DNA of 64,000 bases from NCBI GenBank assembly GCA_007376295.1, contig VMGB01000004.1, forward strand, positions 6,818 to 70,817, read 5' to 3'. Within the stretch, counting starts at the first letter, position 1; each line of letters starts with the position of its first letter. Positions 1 through 7,052 of the stretch are shown here, in pieces. Source of the DNA: Parcubacteria group bacterium Gr01-1014_13. Lineage in GTDB: Bacteria > Patescibacteria > ABY1 > Magasanikbacterales > GWA2-37-8. The notes under the pieces were generated by a model, which worked only from the letters and a program-made list of their open reading frames with translations, did not search any database and was not told the DNA's origin. The translations under genes and the position numbers were made by a program.

Positions 1-321
1 ACCCACAGTAATTTCTGGATAATCTGACATTAATCTGCCATCACTATTATCCAAAACCATCATTACTTCGGCGGCGCTTAACTGCCCTTTGGTGGTGGAG
101 CCGCTAAAAATTACGTCTTCATTTTTTTTGCCACGCAAAGTTTTTAAACTCTGTTCACCCATTACCCAACGCACGGCATCGGAAATATTGGATTTACCAG
201 AACCGTTTGGCCCGACAACAGCTGTAATGCTATACCGGTTATTTTTGTACGGTAAAAAATCCAAAACCGTTTTGTCGGCAAAGGACTTAAACCCCTTTAT
301 CTCTAGGCGTTTTAGGTACAT
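1..321 (-). CDS. smc: Chromosome segregation ATPase SMC, N-terminal part (runs off the left edge)
   Basis: Only the first 107 codons are in the window. They give the N-terminal half of the SMC ATPase head: the opening MYLKRLEIKGFKSFADKT is typical of bacterial SMC, and a Walker A P-loop GPNGSGKS lies at residues 37-44, followed by the usual SDAVRWVMGEQ stretch. SMC forms the ring of the bacterial condensin complex with ScpA and ScpB, both of which are encoded at 36.3-37.0 kb and 35.7-36.2 kb. The start is the ATG at 321; no Shine-Dalgarno is evident, as for most core genes here. The rest (hinge, coiled coils, Walker B) lies outside. Confidence 0.95.
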   Translation of the reverse strand, partial: MYLKRLEIKGFKSFADKTVLDFLPYKNNRYSITAVVGPNGSGKSNISDAVRWVMGEQSLKTLRGKKNEDVIFSGSTTKGQLSAAEVMMVLDNSDGRLMSDYPEITVG

Positions 322-369
322 AAATCAGTCAGACTACAAAAAGATTGTATCATAAAGTCGAAGTTTTAC

Positions 370-406
370 AAAATAAAAAATACCCGTCCCAACAAAGTTG
401 AGACGG
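370..406 (-). terminator. Terminator of the 190-residue gene at 443-1015
   Basis: A stem with arms CCCGTC-x-CAAC / GTTG-x-GACGGG at 383-406 is followed on the minus strand by a T-rich tail. It sits 36 bases past the stop codon of the gene at 443-1015. Confidence 0.8.
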
Positions 407-442
407 GCGGAATGAAGGTCTGAGAAACCTAATCAGATTCCT

Positions 443-1015
443 CTACTTATTGATGCGAACCAAGCTATAATGGTCACCCCATTTGATTTCACCCCAGCCG
501 AAGTGAAATACCCAATGGTTTCCAGACCAGTAGAGAAACGGAAAACAGAGTATGCCTTGGAGGTCTAGGGCCTTGGTACCTGTGAACAAGAGGGATCTCT
601 TCCGGAACTCGGCAGAAATTTCGCCTTGATGTTCCAGAACGTACTTCGCGTCTACCAACCCGAGATTGGCATTGAGGTCTACAGCGCGCTTATACATTTC
701 TTTGGTACCAATCCATTCCTCGCCATTCTCCAGAAAGGAGATGAGTTCAAGATCCTTGACCTCAAACTTTGACGGAGCGACATCCTCAACCACCTCCCAC
801 CCCCTGGGTATGATATCACCAGCAGTGGATAGCAGAGACGGGAACTTACGATTCTTGAGAAGTATAGCAATCGTCTCCTTCAGCTCAGTCTGAAGCACCC
901 CTCCCTGCATGATGATAAGCTGAGCGTCTTCCTTGGTGAGGTCCAGGTGCTCGAGTCCATCCTGCAAGAACCGACTGATTTGCTTACGCTGTCCGGACGT
1001 GATCTTTACAGTCAT
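443..1015 (-). CDS. Unknown protein, 190 residues, paralogue of the protein at 46579-47151
   Basis: I do not recognise a named family. The N-terminal ~55 residues are predicted helical (ITSGQRKQISRFLQDG onwards); the C-terminal half is rich in aromatic residues (FPFLYWSGNHWVFHFGWGE near 155-173). It has the same length as the protein at 46579-47151 and aligns with it along a middle block of pattern W-x-G, K, L-x-N, D-A-x-x-x-L-x-x-H-x-x-E and at the C-terminus. A strong AAGGAG ribosome site precedes the ATG at 1015, and a near-consensus promoter and folded leader lie upstream. No signal peptide or membrane segment is seen. Base composition is richer in G+C than the neighbouring smc and DHH genes. 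The gene is a single transcription unit with its own terminator. Confidence 0.8.
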   Translation of the reverse strand: MTVKITSGQRKQISRFLQDGLEHLDLTKEDAQLIIMQGGVLQTELKETIAILLKNRKFPSLLSTAGDIIPRGWEVVEDVAPSKFEVKDLELISFLENGEEWIGTKEMYKRAVDLNANLGLVDAKYVLEHQGEISAEFRKRSLLFTGTKALDLQGILCFPFLYWSGNHWVFHFGWGEIKWGDHYSLVRINK

Positions 1016-1053
1016 CGTCTTTCTCCTTGAGTTACTGTATTTGACCAGGAAAC

Positions 1054-1109
1054 ATTCCTAGCCTTCTTTTTATCCTTAAGATAGAACAAAAAGAAAGTTG
1101 GGAAATATT
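1054..1109 (-). promoter_or_regulatory. Conserved folded 5' leader element, copy A
   Basis: Transcribed leader of the gene at 443-1015. On the minus strand a 17-position helix forms between a TTCCCAACTTTCTTTTT arm and an AAAAAGAAGGCTAGGAA arm, with 15 of 17 positions paired. The same element, about three quarters identical and with a preserved helix, lies upstream of the paralogous gene at 46579-47151 (copy B, 47248-47300). Confidence 0.6.
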
Positions 1110-1123
1110 TTAAAGAATGATTT

Positions 1124-1152
1124 ACAATAACACAAAATAATTGGATTGTCAA
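1124..1152 (-). promoter_or_regulatory. Promoter for the 443-1015 gene
   Basis: Minus-strand -35 TTGACA (1147-1152), 17-bp spacer, -10 TATTGT (1124-1129). It precedes the folded leader and the AAGGAG ribosome site. Confidence 0.75.
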
Positions 1153-1179
1153 TGAGTCTGCCGTTATTTCTCAAAATAA

Positions 1180-1204
1180 AAAACCGCTGGGCGAACCATA
1201 CGGG
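1180..1204 (-). terminator. Probable terminator after the 67-residue gene
   Basis: A short imperfect hairpin capped by a UUCG tetraloop (CCG...GG-UUCG-CC...CGG) is followed by six T on the minus strand. It lies about 50 bases after the stop at 1253. Confidence 0.5.
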
Positions 1205-1252
1205 TTTGGACTAAATTTATTTGTACTACTTTCCATATCCAGGCAGAACTCT

Positions 1253-1456
1253 TTATTCATCTCTTTCTGCAGAGAGCTTGAGTGCTGATGCCAAGAGTCG
1301 CTCACCTAACTCTGTGCCGGCCTCGATCTCTTCTAGGACCTGGCGCAGACTGTATGTTTTGTGACCGCTTCCCACAAAAGGCTCGTCTGGATTATCAATT
1401 TTTTCCAACCACTTTCGCATTTCGGCAATCATTTCATCTCTTGTCTTAGTTGCCAT
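1253..1456 (-). CDS. Small unknown acidic protein, 67 residues
   Basis: I do not recognise the family. The protein is soluble, predicted almost wholly helical and acidic, with no cysteine; it opens MATKTRDEMIAEMRKWLEK and ends in an amphipathic helix rich in Leu, Ala and Glu. The ATG at 1456 has a clear AAGGAG site. It is the second gene of a two-gene unit: the stop of the 119-residue gene is 56 bases upstream, with no promoter seen between. G+C-richer composition and the strong ribosome site match the other accessory genes of this window. A role as a partner of the upstream protein is possible but is only inferred from their arrangement. Confidence 0.7.
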   Translation of the reverse strand: MATKTRDEMIAEMRKWLEKIDNPDEPFVGSGHKTYSLRQVLEEIEAGTELGERLLASALKLSAERDE

Positions 1457-1512
1457 TGATCTTCTCCTTGCTTTTTGTTTGAGAGATAAAGAACTTTGGT
1501 TTCATGACTTAT

Positions 1513-1872
1513 TTATGGCAGACGCCGCACCACGAGCTCGTCTGAATGCCACCACCGATCGAGACTGTTCCAAAAATCCCACCATCTTCCGTCATGACAA
1601 CCATGAGAACAAAAAATCTTTATACTCCGCGAATTACCAGGTTCGCGCTGATTGGTCACGAGATGGTACTCGCTTAGCTCGGCTGCAAGCAAACGAACGT
1701 GATCTTTAATGAACAATGCATCCTCGTCAGTTACAGCGCCATTATTCTCACCTGCCGTACGAGCAAGCACAACATCACCTGTAACAAATTTTTCATTTTC
1801 ATCAAGGAAACCAACCGCTTCGTAACGACGATCTTCGATCTCGAATGGAATTCGGATATCCTTGTGGATCAT
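1513..1872 (-). CDS. Unknown protein, 119 residues
   Basis: I do not recognise the family. I choose the ATG at 1872 (MIHKDIRIPFEIEDRRYEAV) because an AAAGGAG site precedes it and the promoter (-35 at 1923-1928, -10 at 1900-1905) lies just upstream; a longer frame reaching 2115 would have to start upstream of that promoter, inside the DHH gene. The first 70 residues look like a small beta-rich domain. The tail has a CSHGCHDGRWWDFW stretch, so a Cys/His metal site is conceivable but unproven. The gene leads a two-gene unit with the 67-residue gene. No secretion signal is seen. Confidence 0.75.
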   Translation of the reverse strand: MIHKDIRIPFEIEDRRYEAVGFLDENEKFVTGDVVLARTAGENNGAVTDEDALFIKDHVRLLAAELSEYHLVTNQREPGNSRSIKIFCSHGCHDGRWWDFWNSLDRWWHSDELVVRRLP

Positions 1873-1899
1873 TGCGTACTCCTTTCGTGAGTTGGCTAT

Positions 1900-1961
1900 T
1901 TTATAGCGAAAAATGGCCTTTTTGTCAATCCCTTGACACCGGTAAGAAATAAGGATACAAT
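1900..1961. promoter_or_regulatory. Back-to-back divergent promoters sharing a TTGACA inverted repeat
   Basis: Minus strand: -35 TTGACA (1923-1928), 17-bp spacer, -10 TATAAA (1900-1905), driving the 119-residue gene. Plus strand: -35 TTGACA (1933-1938), 17-bp spacer, -10 TACAAT (1956-1961), driving the DHH gene. The two -35 hexamers are only 4 bp apart and form the inverted repeat TGTCAA-TCCC-TTGACA, so the two polymerases should compete for the site. Confidence 0.75.
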
Positions 1962-1989
1962 GTCTCGTTACACTATAAAAATAACCAAA

Positions 1990-2952
1990 ATGCAACGCAC
2001 TGCCCAACAGATCCATAATCATATAAAAAACGCCAACAAACTGGCGTTGGTTTCCCATCCAAATCCAGATGGTGACACCTTGGGTGCGGCTATGGCTTTT
2101 GCCGAATACTTGCAAACCTTAGGTAAAGAAGTTAAAATTTTCTGCCTTACTCCGGTACCAGAAAAATTTAGCTTTCTTAAAAATATACACATGGTAAGCC
2201 AAGACCCAGAAACTTTTCTGGATATGGACACTATTACCGTGTTAGATTGTGGCGATCTGCGTTATGCCGGTGTCGTTGACCTATTAAAGAATCATGCCGC
2301 TACGATTATAAACATAGATCATCATGCTACCAATGAAAAATATGGCCACATGAATATGGTAGTTGTAAATGCAGCCTCTACTACCGAAGTTGTCCATAAC
2401 TTCTTTAAATTCAACAATATTAATATTACTCCGACCATGGCAACCGCTTTGCTTACCGGACTAATCACTGACACAGATAACTTTTCCAACTCCGCCACTT
2501 CCCACACATCTCTAGTCGCCTCCAGCGAACTACTTCGTTCTGGAGCTAACTGGGGTGCAATACATCGCGCTTTAGTACAAAATAAATCTATTGCTATACT
2601 TAAATTGTGGGGACTAATTCTGAGCCGATTAACAAAAAAAGAAAACTCCGACATGGCCTACACTTATTCAACAATCAAAGATTTAGTTCAGCATGGAATA
2701 AACGATGATGATATAGAAGGAATATCGAATTTCCTAAACAAGCTGGACGGCGCCAAAATGTCGCTATTCATAAAAGAAATAGCTGACGGTAAAATTAAAG
2801 GCAGTTTCCGAACAACGAGCGACGACATAGATGTATCGGCCTTAGCAAAAAAAATGGGCGGAGGCGGACACAAAAAAGCCGCTGGATTCACCACTGACGG
2901 AACTATAGAAAATGTGGTAGACAAAATCATTGATTTACAGGCTCAAAAATAA
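1990..2952 (+). CDS. DHH/DHHA1 family phosphoesterase (NrnA-like)
   Basis: The protein has the full set of DHH motifs: HPNPDGDTLGAA near the N-terminus, DCGD in the middle, the DHH signature in NIDHHATNEKYGH, and the DHHA1 substrate motif GGGGHKKAAGF near the C-terminus. Members of this family (NrnA, MgpA) degrade short RNAs (nanoRNA) or dephosphorylate pAp with Mn2+. At 320 residues it is the usual length. I place the start at ATG 1990 rather than further upstream because the promoter -10 (1956-1961) overlaps the earlier ATG at 1960; the leader would then be only about 20 bases with no Shine-Dalgarno. clpP follows 33 bases downstream. A second, degenerate relative is at 27015-28157. Confidence 0.88.
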   Translation: MQRTAQQIHNHIKNANKLALVSHPNPDGDTLGAAMAFAEYLQTLGKEVKIFCLTPVPEKFSFLKNIHMVSQDPETFLDMDTITVLDCGDLRYAGVVDLLKNHAATIINIDHHATNEKYGHMNMVVVNAASTTEVVHNFFKFNNINITPTMATALLTGLITDTDNFSNSATSHTSLVASSELLRSGANWGAIHRALVQNKSIAILKLWGLILSRLTKKENSDMAYTYSTIKDLVQHGINDDDIEGISNFLNKLDGAKMSLFIKEIADGKIKGSFRTTSDDIDVSALAKKMGGGGHKKAAGFTTDGTIENVVDKIIDLQAQK

Positions 2953-2985
2953 ATGCTAAGCTATAATTTAATTAAAATTAAATAT

Positions 2986-3588
2986 ATGACAGACAATATT
3001 AAATCCCAATACCTTATACCTACAGTTATCGAAAAAACCAGTTACGGCGAGCGCGCCTATGATATTTATTCTCGCTTACTTCAAGACAGAATTATATTCT
3101 TGGGCACAGCCATAGATGATAATGTGGCTAATGTGATTATCGCTCAATTGTTGTTTTTGGAAAATCAAAATCCGGACAAAGATATTAAATTATATATAAA
3201 TTCTCCGGGTGGATCAGTAACTGCAGGAATGGCTATCTACGACACCATGCAATATATCAAACCGGATGTCAGCACGATTTGTGTGGGCATGGCCGCCAGC
3301 ATGGGTGCATTCCTCTTGTCTGCCGGAGCCAAAGGTAAACGCTTTGCTTTGCCTAATTCTGAAATCATGATTCACCAGGTAATGGGTGGCATGGAAGGCC
3401 AGGCCAGTGACATCAAAATCCGAGCCGAACGCATCTTAAAAATGAAGGATAATCTGAACAAAATCATGGCCAAACATACGGGCAAAAACTTGGCCCAGAT
3501 AGAAAAGGATACTGATCGAGACAACTTTATGGATGCCGAGGAATCAGTCAAATACGGCATTGTCGATAAGGTCATTGAGAAGCAATAA
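2986..3588 (+). CDS. clpP: ATP-dependent Clp protease proteolytic subunit
   Basis: ClpP is the barrel-forming serine peptidase that degrades proteins unfolded by ClpX or ClpC. From ATG 2986 the product is 200 residues, the standard size, and begins MTDNIKSQYLIPTVIEKT just before the conserved GERAYDIYSRLLQDRIIFLG. The catalytic triad is complete: Ser105 in GMAASMGAF, His130 in MIHQVMGG and Asp179 in DRDNFMDAEE. An in-frame ATG at 2953 would add 11 residues that ClpP proteins do not have. No Shine-Dalgarno is evident. It follows the DHH gene closely and ends in a strong terminator. No Clp ATPase gene lies in this window. Confidence 0.97.
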   Translation: MTDNIKSQYLIPTVIEKTSYGERAYDIYSRLLQDRIIFLGTAIDDNVANVIIAQLLFLENQNPDKDIKLYINSPGGSVTAGMAIYDTMQYIKPDVSTICVGMAASMGAFLLSAGAKGKRFALPNSEIMIHQVMGGMEGQASDIKIRAERILKMKDNLNKIMAKHTGKNLAQIEKDTDRDNFMDAEESVKYGIVDKVIEKQ

Positions 3589-3605
3589 ACTTAAATAAAC
3601 AAACC

Positions 3606-3632
3606 ACACCCGCTTCGGCGGGTGTTTTGTTT
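3606..3632 (+). terminator. Terminator after clpP
   Basis: A perfect 8-bp stem ACACCCGC/GCGGGTGT with a UUCG tetraloop is followed by a T-rich run, 18 bases past the clpP stop. Confidence 0.92.
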
Positions 3633-3686
3633 ATTTAAAAAGCCCTTATTTTAGCCAAAAATTGACTATTTCCCTCCCTTTGCCCC

Positions 3687-3715
3687 TTGACAAATTTAAG
3701 ATACTATGATATATT
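3687..3715 (+). promoter_or_regulatory. Promoter of the structured RNA
   Basis: -35 TTGACA (3687-3692), 17-bp spacer, -10 TATATT (3710-3715). There is no open reading frame of note downstream before the terminator at 3955-3992. Confidence 0.75.
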
Positions 3716-3717
3716 TA

Positions 3718-3992
3718 GTTGTTACCTACAAAGTTAGATAAATCAAGTCAGATAGATATCGGGTAACAACACGCTTTCAATAACGGTTTTAGAGGATATG
3801 GAGCATTGATTACCGAGGGTAATTAGCGCCCCGTATCCACGACAAGCATGGAGGTGTGCTAGAGGGAACAACTGGCTTAGGCTCGTTTTCTTCTTTAACA
3901 CATCTTCTTGGGTGCGGTTTTAGGGGGAGGTTTACTTCCCTCAATATAAATAATCTCGGCCTCGACATCATGTCGGGGCCGAGTTTGTTTTT
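3718..3992 (+). ncRNA. Unassigned structured RNA, about 275 nt
   Basis: Between clpP and the convergent vanW gene lies a promoter-to-terminator unit without a convincing reading frame. Visible helices in order: 9 bp GTTGTTACC/GGTAACAAC (3718-3726 with 3762-3770); a long hairpin with an 11-position stem (3794-3804 with 3828-3838, one mismatch) capped by an 8-bp stem with a GAG loop (3807-3825); a 5-bp stem (3845-3860); an 8-bp stem with a UUUA loop (3923-3942); and the terminator stem (3955-3983). GGTGTG near 3853-3858 could pair instead with CACATC near 3899-3904, suggesting a long-range or pseudoknot contact. I do not see the signatures of RNase P RNA, tmRNA, SRP RNA or 6S RNA. It could be a trans-acting RNA or a family I do not know by sight. 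Confidence 0.7.
3955..3992. terminator. Bidirectional terminator of the structured RNA and vanW
   Basis: The stem CTCGGCC-x-CGACA/TGTCG-x-GGCCGAG (3955-3983) with a TCA loop is followed by TTTGTTTTT on the plus strand. On the minus strand it is followed by a weaker A/T-rich tract and lies just beyond the vanW stop, so it may serve both. Confidence 0.88.
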
Positions 3993-4000
3993 GGATAAAA

Positions 4001-5938
4001 TCAGGGAGCTGCAACCTCACCAATTGGTGTTGAAGATGTGGAGGCAGACGCGCCAACCATACAAATTTTCGGCAACGGCCGGTAATAGCTATCAAAAACT
4101 CGGTCGATCTTTTCGCTCGTTGAAGTAAACCTGGTGTAAGTAAACGAGGCTACCGCTCCACGAAAAGCATTCTGGCATTTTGTTTCGCCGGGTTTCAAAT
4201 CCGATACTATAACTTGCTGCGGCTCTCCAGAGGGTATCCATTTTGTAACTTTCGGATGAGTGTATGAACCAGAACGTCCGTCACTTTTTCCCCACAGAGT
4301 AAATACTAATTGTTGTTTGGTATAGTCTATGGCAGTTTGCAGAAGTAAATAACCACCCGTGTCGTTTATAAATTTAAAATCTACGCTTGGCTCATATAAA
4401 GTAGCATCAGTCCCCGGATTACCATTTACCGGATCAGCATAATAACCTACGACCAAAGAATGATTGCGGCGTTCGCTAATAGGCATACCGGAATTCATGG
4501 CCATTCTAAATAAAGTGGTACCTATTTGGCACATACCGCCGCCGATTTCAGGAATTATTTTATTGCCTTTTATTACCATTTCCGGCAAAAAACCTTCTTC
4601 TGATGTATATGGCCCGGCATATTTGTTCGCTGAAAATTCCTCTCCCGGTTTAATTAAAATTCCGTCCAATCTTTTTACAGCATTGGCAATATTTTTTATT
4701 CTGTTGGTATGACTATCTTTAAAAGTTGAATAGCCCACCCCGAGCACTTGCATTTCATCCAAATTATTTACATCGGGAGAAGCTGTCGCGTTTGGCTTAA
4801 TGGTATCCACGGAAACAGTTACTGTCTTGGCAACTTCAACCGGAGCAAAATTACGTTCACGAAATAAAGAATCCAAACTATTGTAAGTATTATCTAAATT
4901 TAGGCTAATACCAGACTGACTGCCTTGAAATTCTTTTACTTTATTACCTTCCAATACATACCGGGTATTTTGTACCGGGATATCGATATAAGGACGGATT
5001 GTTTCCAAATAAGCAACTACTTTCTCCTTACTAAGAGCGAATACCAGATCTCCTTTTTCTCGTCTTACTTCCAGCCAATCTGTATACAAAGTCGGACCGA
5101 TACTCCAATCGCGCCGACCCTTTGTTTGCGGATCTATAAAATTCAAGCCCAAATCACCATAATTCAAGATATTTGGCAGTTTGCTAAAAAGGGGCTCCAG
5201 ATCACCGGTCAAAACTTCTGGTCTAAAATCCTTTCGGTAAATTTCAATAGGCGTCAGCGATAAAGAAGAAAGGTTGCTTTGTAAATCATTTTTTAACCTA
5301 TCATAATCGAAAACCACGCCGTAACGCTCTGGCACTACTGTGTACTCCAGAGGCATAAGATTTGTTATTTTAATATTGGCATTGGAGGGCTGCTCACTAA
5401 ACGCCGCCATGTAATTTTGCAAGCTGGTGATAAATTTATCATCCATAACTACATCTACCGGCACTTTGCGCGAAGAAATAAAACGGAAATATAATGGTTG
5501 CCATATTTGTTGCCAAAACGTGCCCGTTCTACCCACAGACATTAATTTAGCCGCCGAGCTATCGCTGTTTATGCGAATCATTTCTACAGAACTATCGTCG
5601 GTAGACACAACACTAAATTTAAAGTTCTTACTTTGAGTTTTTGTATTAGAGGTAGTTGCGGTAGAAAAATTTAAATCCAAACTCTCTTTGGTAATTTTAT
5701 TATTAAAATTTTCAATAAAATCTTTAGCTTGCTGCTCAGTCATACCACCTAAAGAATGCTGCCCAACATATACTCCCGGAAAAATCTTGCCGTCATAAAA
5801 AGAATGATATACCAAAGCACCAGTGTCGGCCAAAATTGCTAAAACCAAAAAAATACCCAAACCAATCAGAACATTTCTTTTCCAAGAAATTTCAGGCCCT
5901 GGAAAAATATTTTTTATTGTATCTGAATTTTTAGACAT
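4001..5938 (-). CDS. VanW family membrane-anchored cell-wall protein
   Basis: This 645-residue protein has a cytoplasmic N-terminus, one membrane segment at about 22-44 and a large outer part. Two peptidoglycan-binding-4-like repeats precede a VanW domain at roughly 395-555, recognised from VLGVGYSTFKDSHTNRIKNI, the GPYTSEEGF stretch and the strongly conserved GGGMCQIGTTLFRMAM. VanW proteins (such as Bacillus YoaR) are common in Gram-positive-type walls; their reaction is unknown, so a role in wall maturation or attachment is inferred. The C-terminal tail is Ser/Thr/Ala-rich. The hsp20 gene ends 2 bases upstream, so the two are probably co-transcribed. No Shine-Dalgarno is evident. Confidence 0.9.
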   Translation of the reverse strand: MSKNSDTIKNIFPGPEISWKRNVLIGLGIFLVLAILADTGALVYHSFYDGKIFPGVYVGQHSLGGMTEQQAKDFIENFNNKITKESLDLNFSTATTSNTKTQSKNFKFSVVSTDDSSVEMIRINSDSSAAKLMSVGRTGTFWQQIWQPLYFRFISSRKVPVDVVMDDKFITSLQNYMAAFSEQPSNANIKITNLMPLEYTVVPERYGVVFDYDRLKNDLQSNLSSLSLTPIEIYRKDFRPEVLTGDLEPLFSKLPNILNYGDLGLNFIDPQTKGRRDWSIGPTLYTDWLEVRREKGDLVFALSKEKVVAYLETIRPYIDIPVQNTRYVLEGNKVKEFQGSQSGISLNLDNTYNSLDSLFRERNFAPVEVAKTVTVSVDTIKPNATASPDVNNLDEMQVLGVGYSTFKDSHTNRIKNIANAVKRLDGILIKPGEEFSANKYAGPYTSEEGFLPEMVIKGNKIIPEIGGGMCQIGTTLFRMAMNSGMPISERRNHSLVVGYYADPVNGNPGTDATLYEPSVDFKFINDTGGYLLLQTAIDYTKQQLVFTLWGKSDGRSGSYTHPKVTKWIPSGEPQQVIVSDLKPGETKCQNAFRGAVASFTYTRFTSTSEKIDRVFDSYYRPLPKICMVGASASTSSTPIGEVAAP

Positions 5939-5939
5939 A

Positions 5940-6383
5940 CTATTCCTCTATTACCATAATAGGAATGTCGCTATTATTTTGATTGGCTTTAGGAAGTCGT
6001 ATGATAAGCACTCCATTTTTGTATTGAGCCTGCACCATTTCTGCTTTTACATCTGTAGGCAAAATAATACTACGAGAAAATTTACCCCAATAACATTCCT
6101 GATAAAAATGTTCGCCTATTTCCCCTATTGGCGATTTTCTTTCGCCCCTGATAGTGAGCAAGTCATTGTGCAGATGCAATTCGATACAATCAGCCGGTGT
6201 GCCAGCCATAGCGGCCACAACAATTAACTCATCTTCCGTTTGGGCCACATCTACGGCCAACTGCCCTTCTGTCGCATGTTCCCCGTCTTGATTTTTTAGC
6301 GAGTTAAACAAAGAAAAATCAGCGCCGTTATTTGACGAATCTAGGGGTAATGAAAATCGTTTTTCTTGCTTATTCATACACAA
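5940..6383 (-). CDS. Hsp20 family small heat-shock protein
   Basis: The product of 147 residues holds an alpha-crystallin domain from about residue 40 to 140: VDVAQTEDELIVVAAMAG opens it, LLTIRGERK follows, and it closes with KNGVLIIRLPKA, the conserved G-V-L-x-x-x-L-P motif. Small heat-shock proteins are ATP-independent chaperones that hold unfolding proteins. A short IxI-like tail (IPIMVIEE) follows. Either the first or the third codon (both ATG) could be the start; neither has a clear Shine-Dalgarno. It lies between sod and vanW on the same strand. Confidence 0.92.
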   Translation of the reverse strand: MCMNKQEKRFSLPLDSSNNGADFSLFNSLKNQDGEHATEGQLAVDVAQTEDELIVVAAMAGTPADCIELHLHNDLLTIRGERKSPIGEIGEHFYQECYWGKFSRSIILPTDVKAEMVQAQYKNGVLIIRLPKANQNNSDIPIMVIEE

Positions 6384-6440
6384 AAAATCACCAATCTTGT
6401 ATTTATTGGCTATTGTAACATAATTGAAGCAAAAAAGAAA

Positions 6441-7025
6441 CTACATTAGCTTCAATACATTCCACCAATTCTCGATATATTCAGCTCTTTTATTTTGGTA
6501 TTTTAGGTAATAAGCATGCTCCCAAACATCCAGACCCAAAACTGGTTGGTGGCCAAGAGATAATGGAGAATCCTGATTTGGTAAAGAATAAAGCTTTAAA
6601 TTCTTATTTTCATCACGCACCAGCCAAGCCCAGCCGCTACCAAACTGACCAACTGCCGCGGCGCTAAATTTTGTTTTAAATTCTTCCACTGAACCAAACG
6701 CCTCGCCAATATCAGTTATCAAACCACTGTCCGCATCTTTTTCTGGACCCATCAGCTTCCAAAAAAAATCATGATTCACAAATCCTCCCCCATGATTTCT
6801 AAGTACTTTTTTATCATCCTCGCTTACTTCCAAATTGTTTAAATTCATTAAAAGTTCTTCGGCACTGTCATATTTTAATTGAGGATTCTTTTCCAATACT
6901 GCGTTAAATTTATCTAAATAAGCTTGATGATGTTTGGTATGGTGAATTTCCATGGTTTTTGCATCAATATATGGCTCCAAAGCATCGTAGGCATATTCCA
7001 ATTTTGGTAACTCAAATTTCATCAT
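6441..7025 (-). CDS. sodA: Superoxide dismutase, Fe/Mn family
   Basis: The enzyme converts superoxide to hydrogen peroxide and oxygen in the cytoplasm. The metal ligands are visible: His28 in MEIHHTKHH, the His of VNHDFFW, and the Asp and His of LDVWEHAYY. The second-shell Gln is in the C-terminal NQDSPL motif, as in manganese-type enzymes, which favours Mn or cambialistic use over strict Fe use. The length of 194 residues is normal. The next gene upstream on this strand, mutM, is 27 bases away. Two adjacent ATG codons could start it, and no Shine-Dalgarno is seen. Together with Hsp20 it forms a small stress cluster, which suggests occasional exposure to oxygen. Confidence 0.95.
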   Translation of the reverse strand: MMKFELPKLEYAYDALEPYIDAKTMEIHHTKHHQAYLDKFNAVLEKNPQLKYDSAEELLMNLNNLEVSEDDKKVLRNHGGGFVNHDFFWKLMGPEKDADSGLITDIGEAFGSVEEFKTKFSAAAVGQFGSGWAWLVRDENKNLKLYSLPNQDSPLSLGHQPVLGLDVWEHAYYLKYQNKRAEYIENWWNVLKLM

Positions 7026-7052
7026 ATATTTTATAGTTAATGAATTAATAAT

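Noticed and set aside
1513..2115. A 200-residue version of the 119-residue gene
   Set aside because: The extension passes through its own promoter and into the DHH gene; the start with AAAGGAG at 1872 is better.
3718..3992. RNase P RNA, tmRNA, SRP RNA or 6S RNA
   Set aside because: The conserved cores (GAGGAAAGTCC, the tmRNA acceptor end with CCA, the SRP GGAAG/GAAGCAGC loop, the 6S open bubble) are not visible. A covariance-model search could still overturn this.
3718..4128. A reading frame at 3856-4128 on the plus strand inside the structured RNA
   Set aside because: It has no ribosome site, crosses the terminator and overlaps the vanW end. The helices explain the region better.
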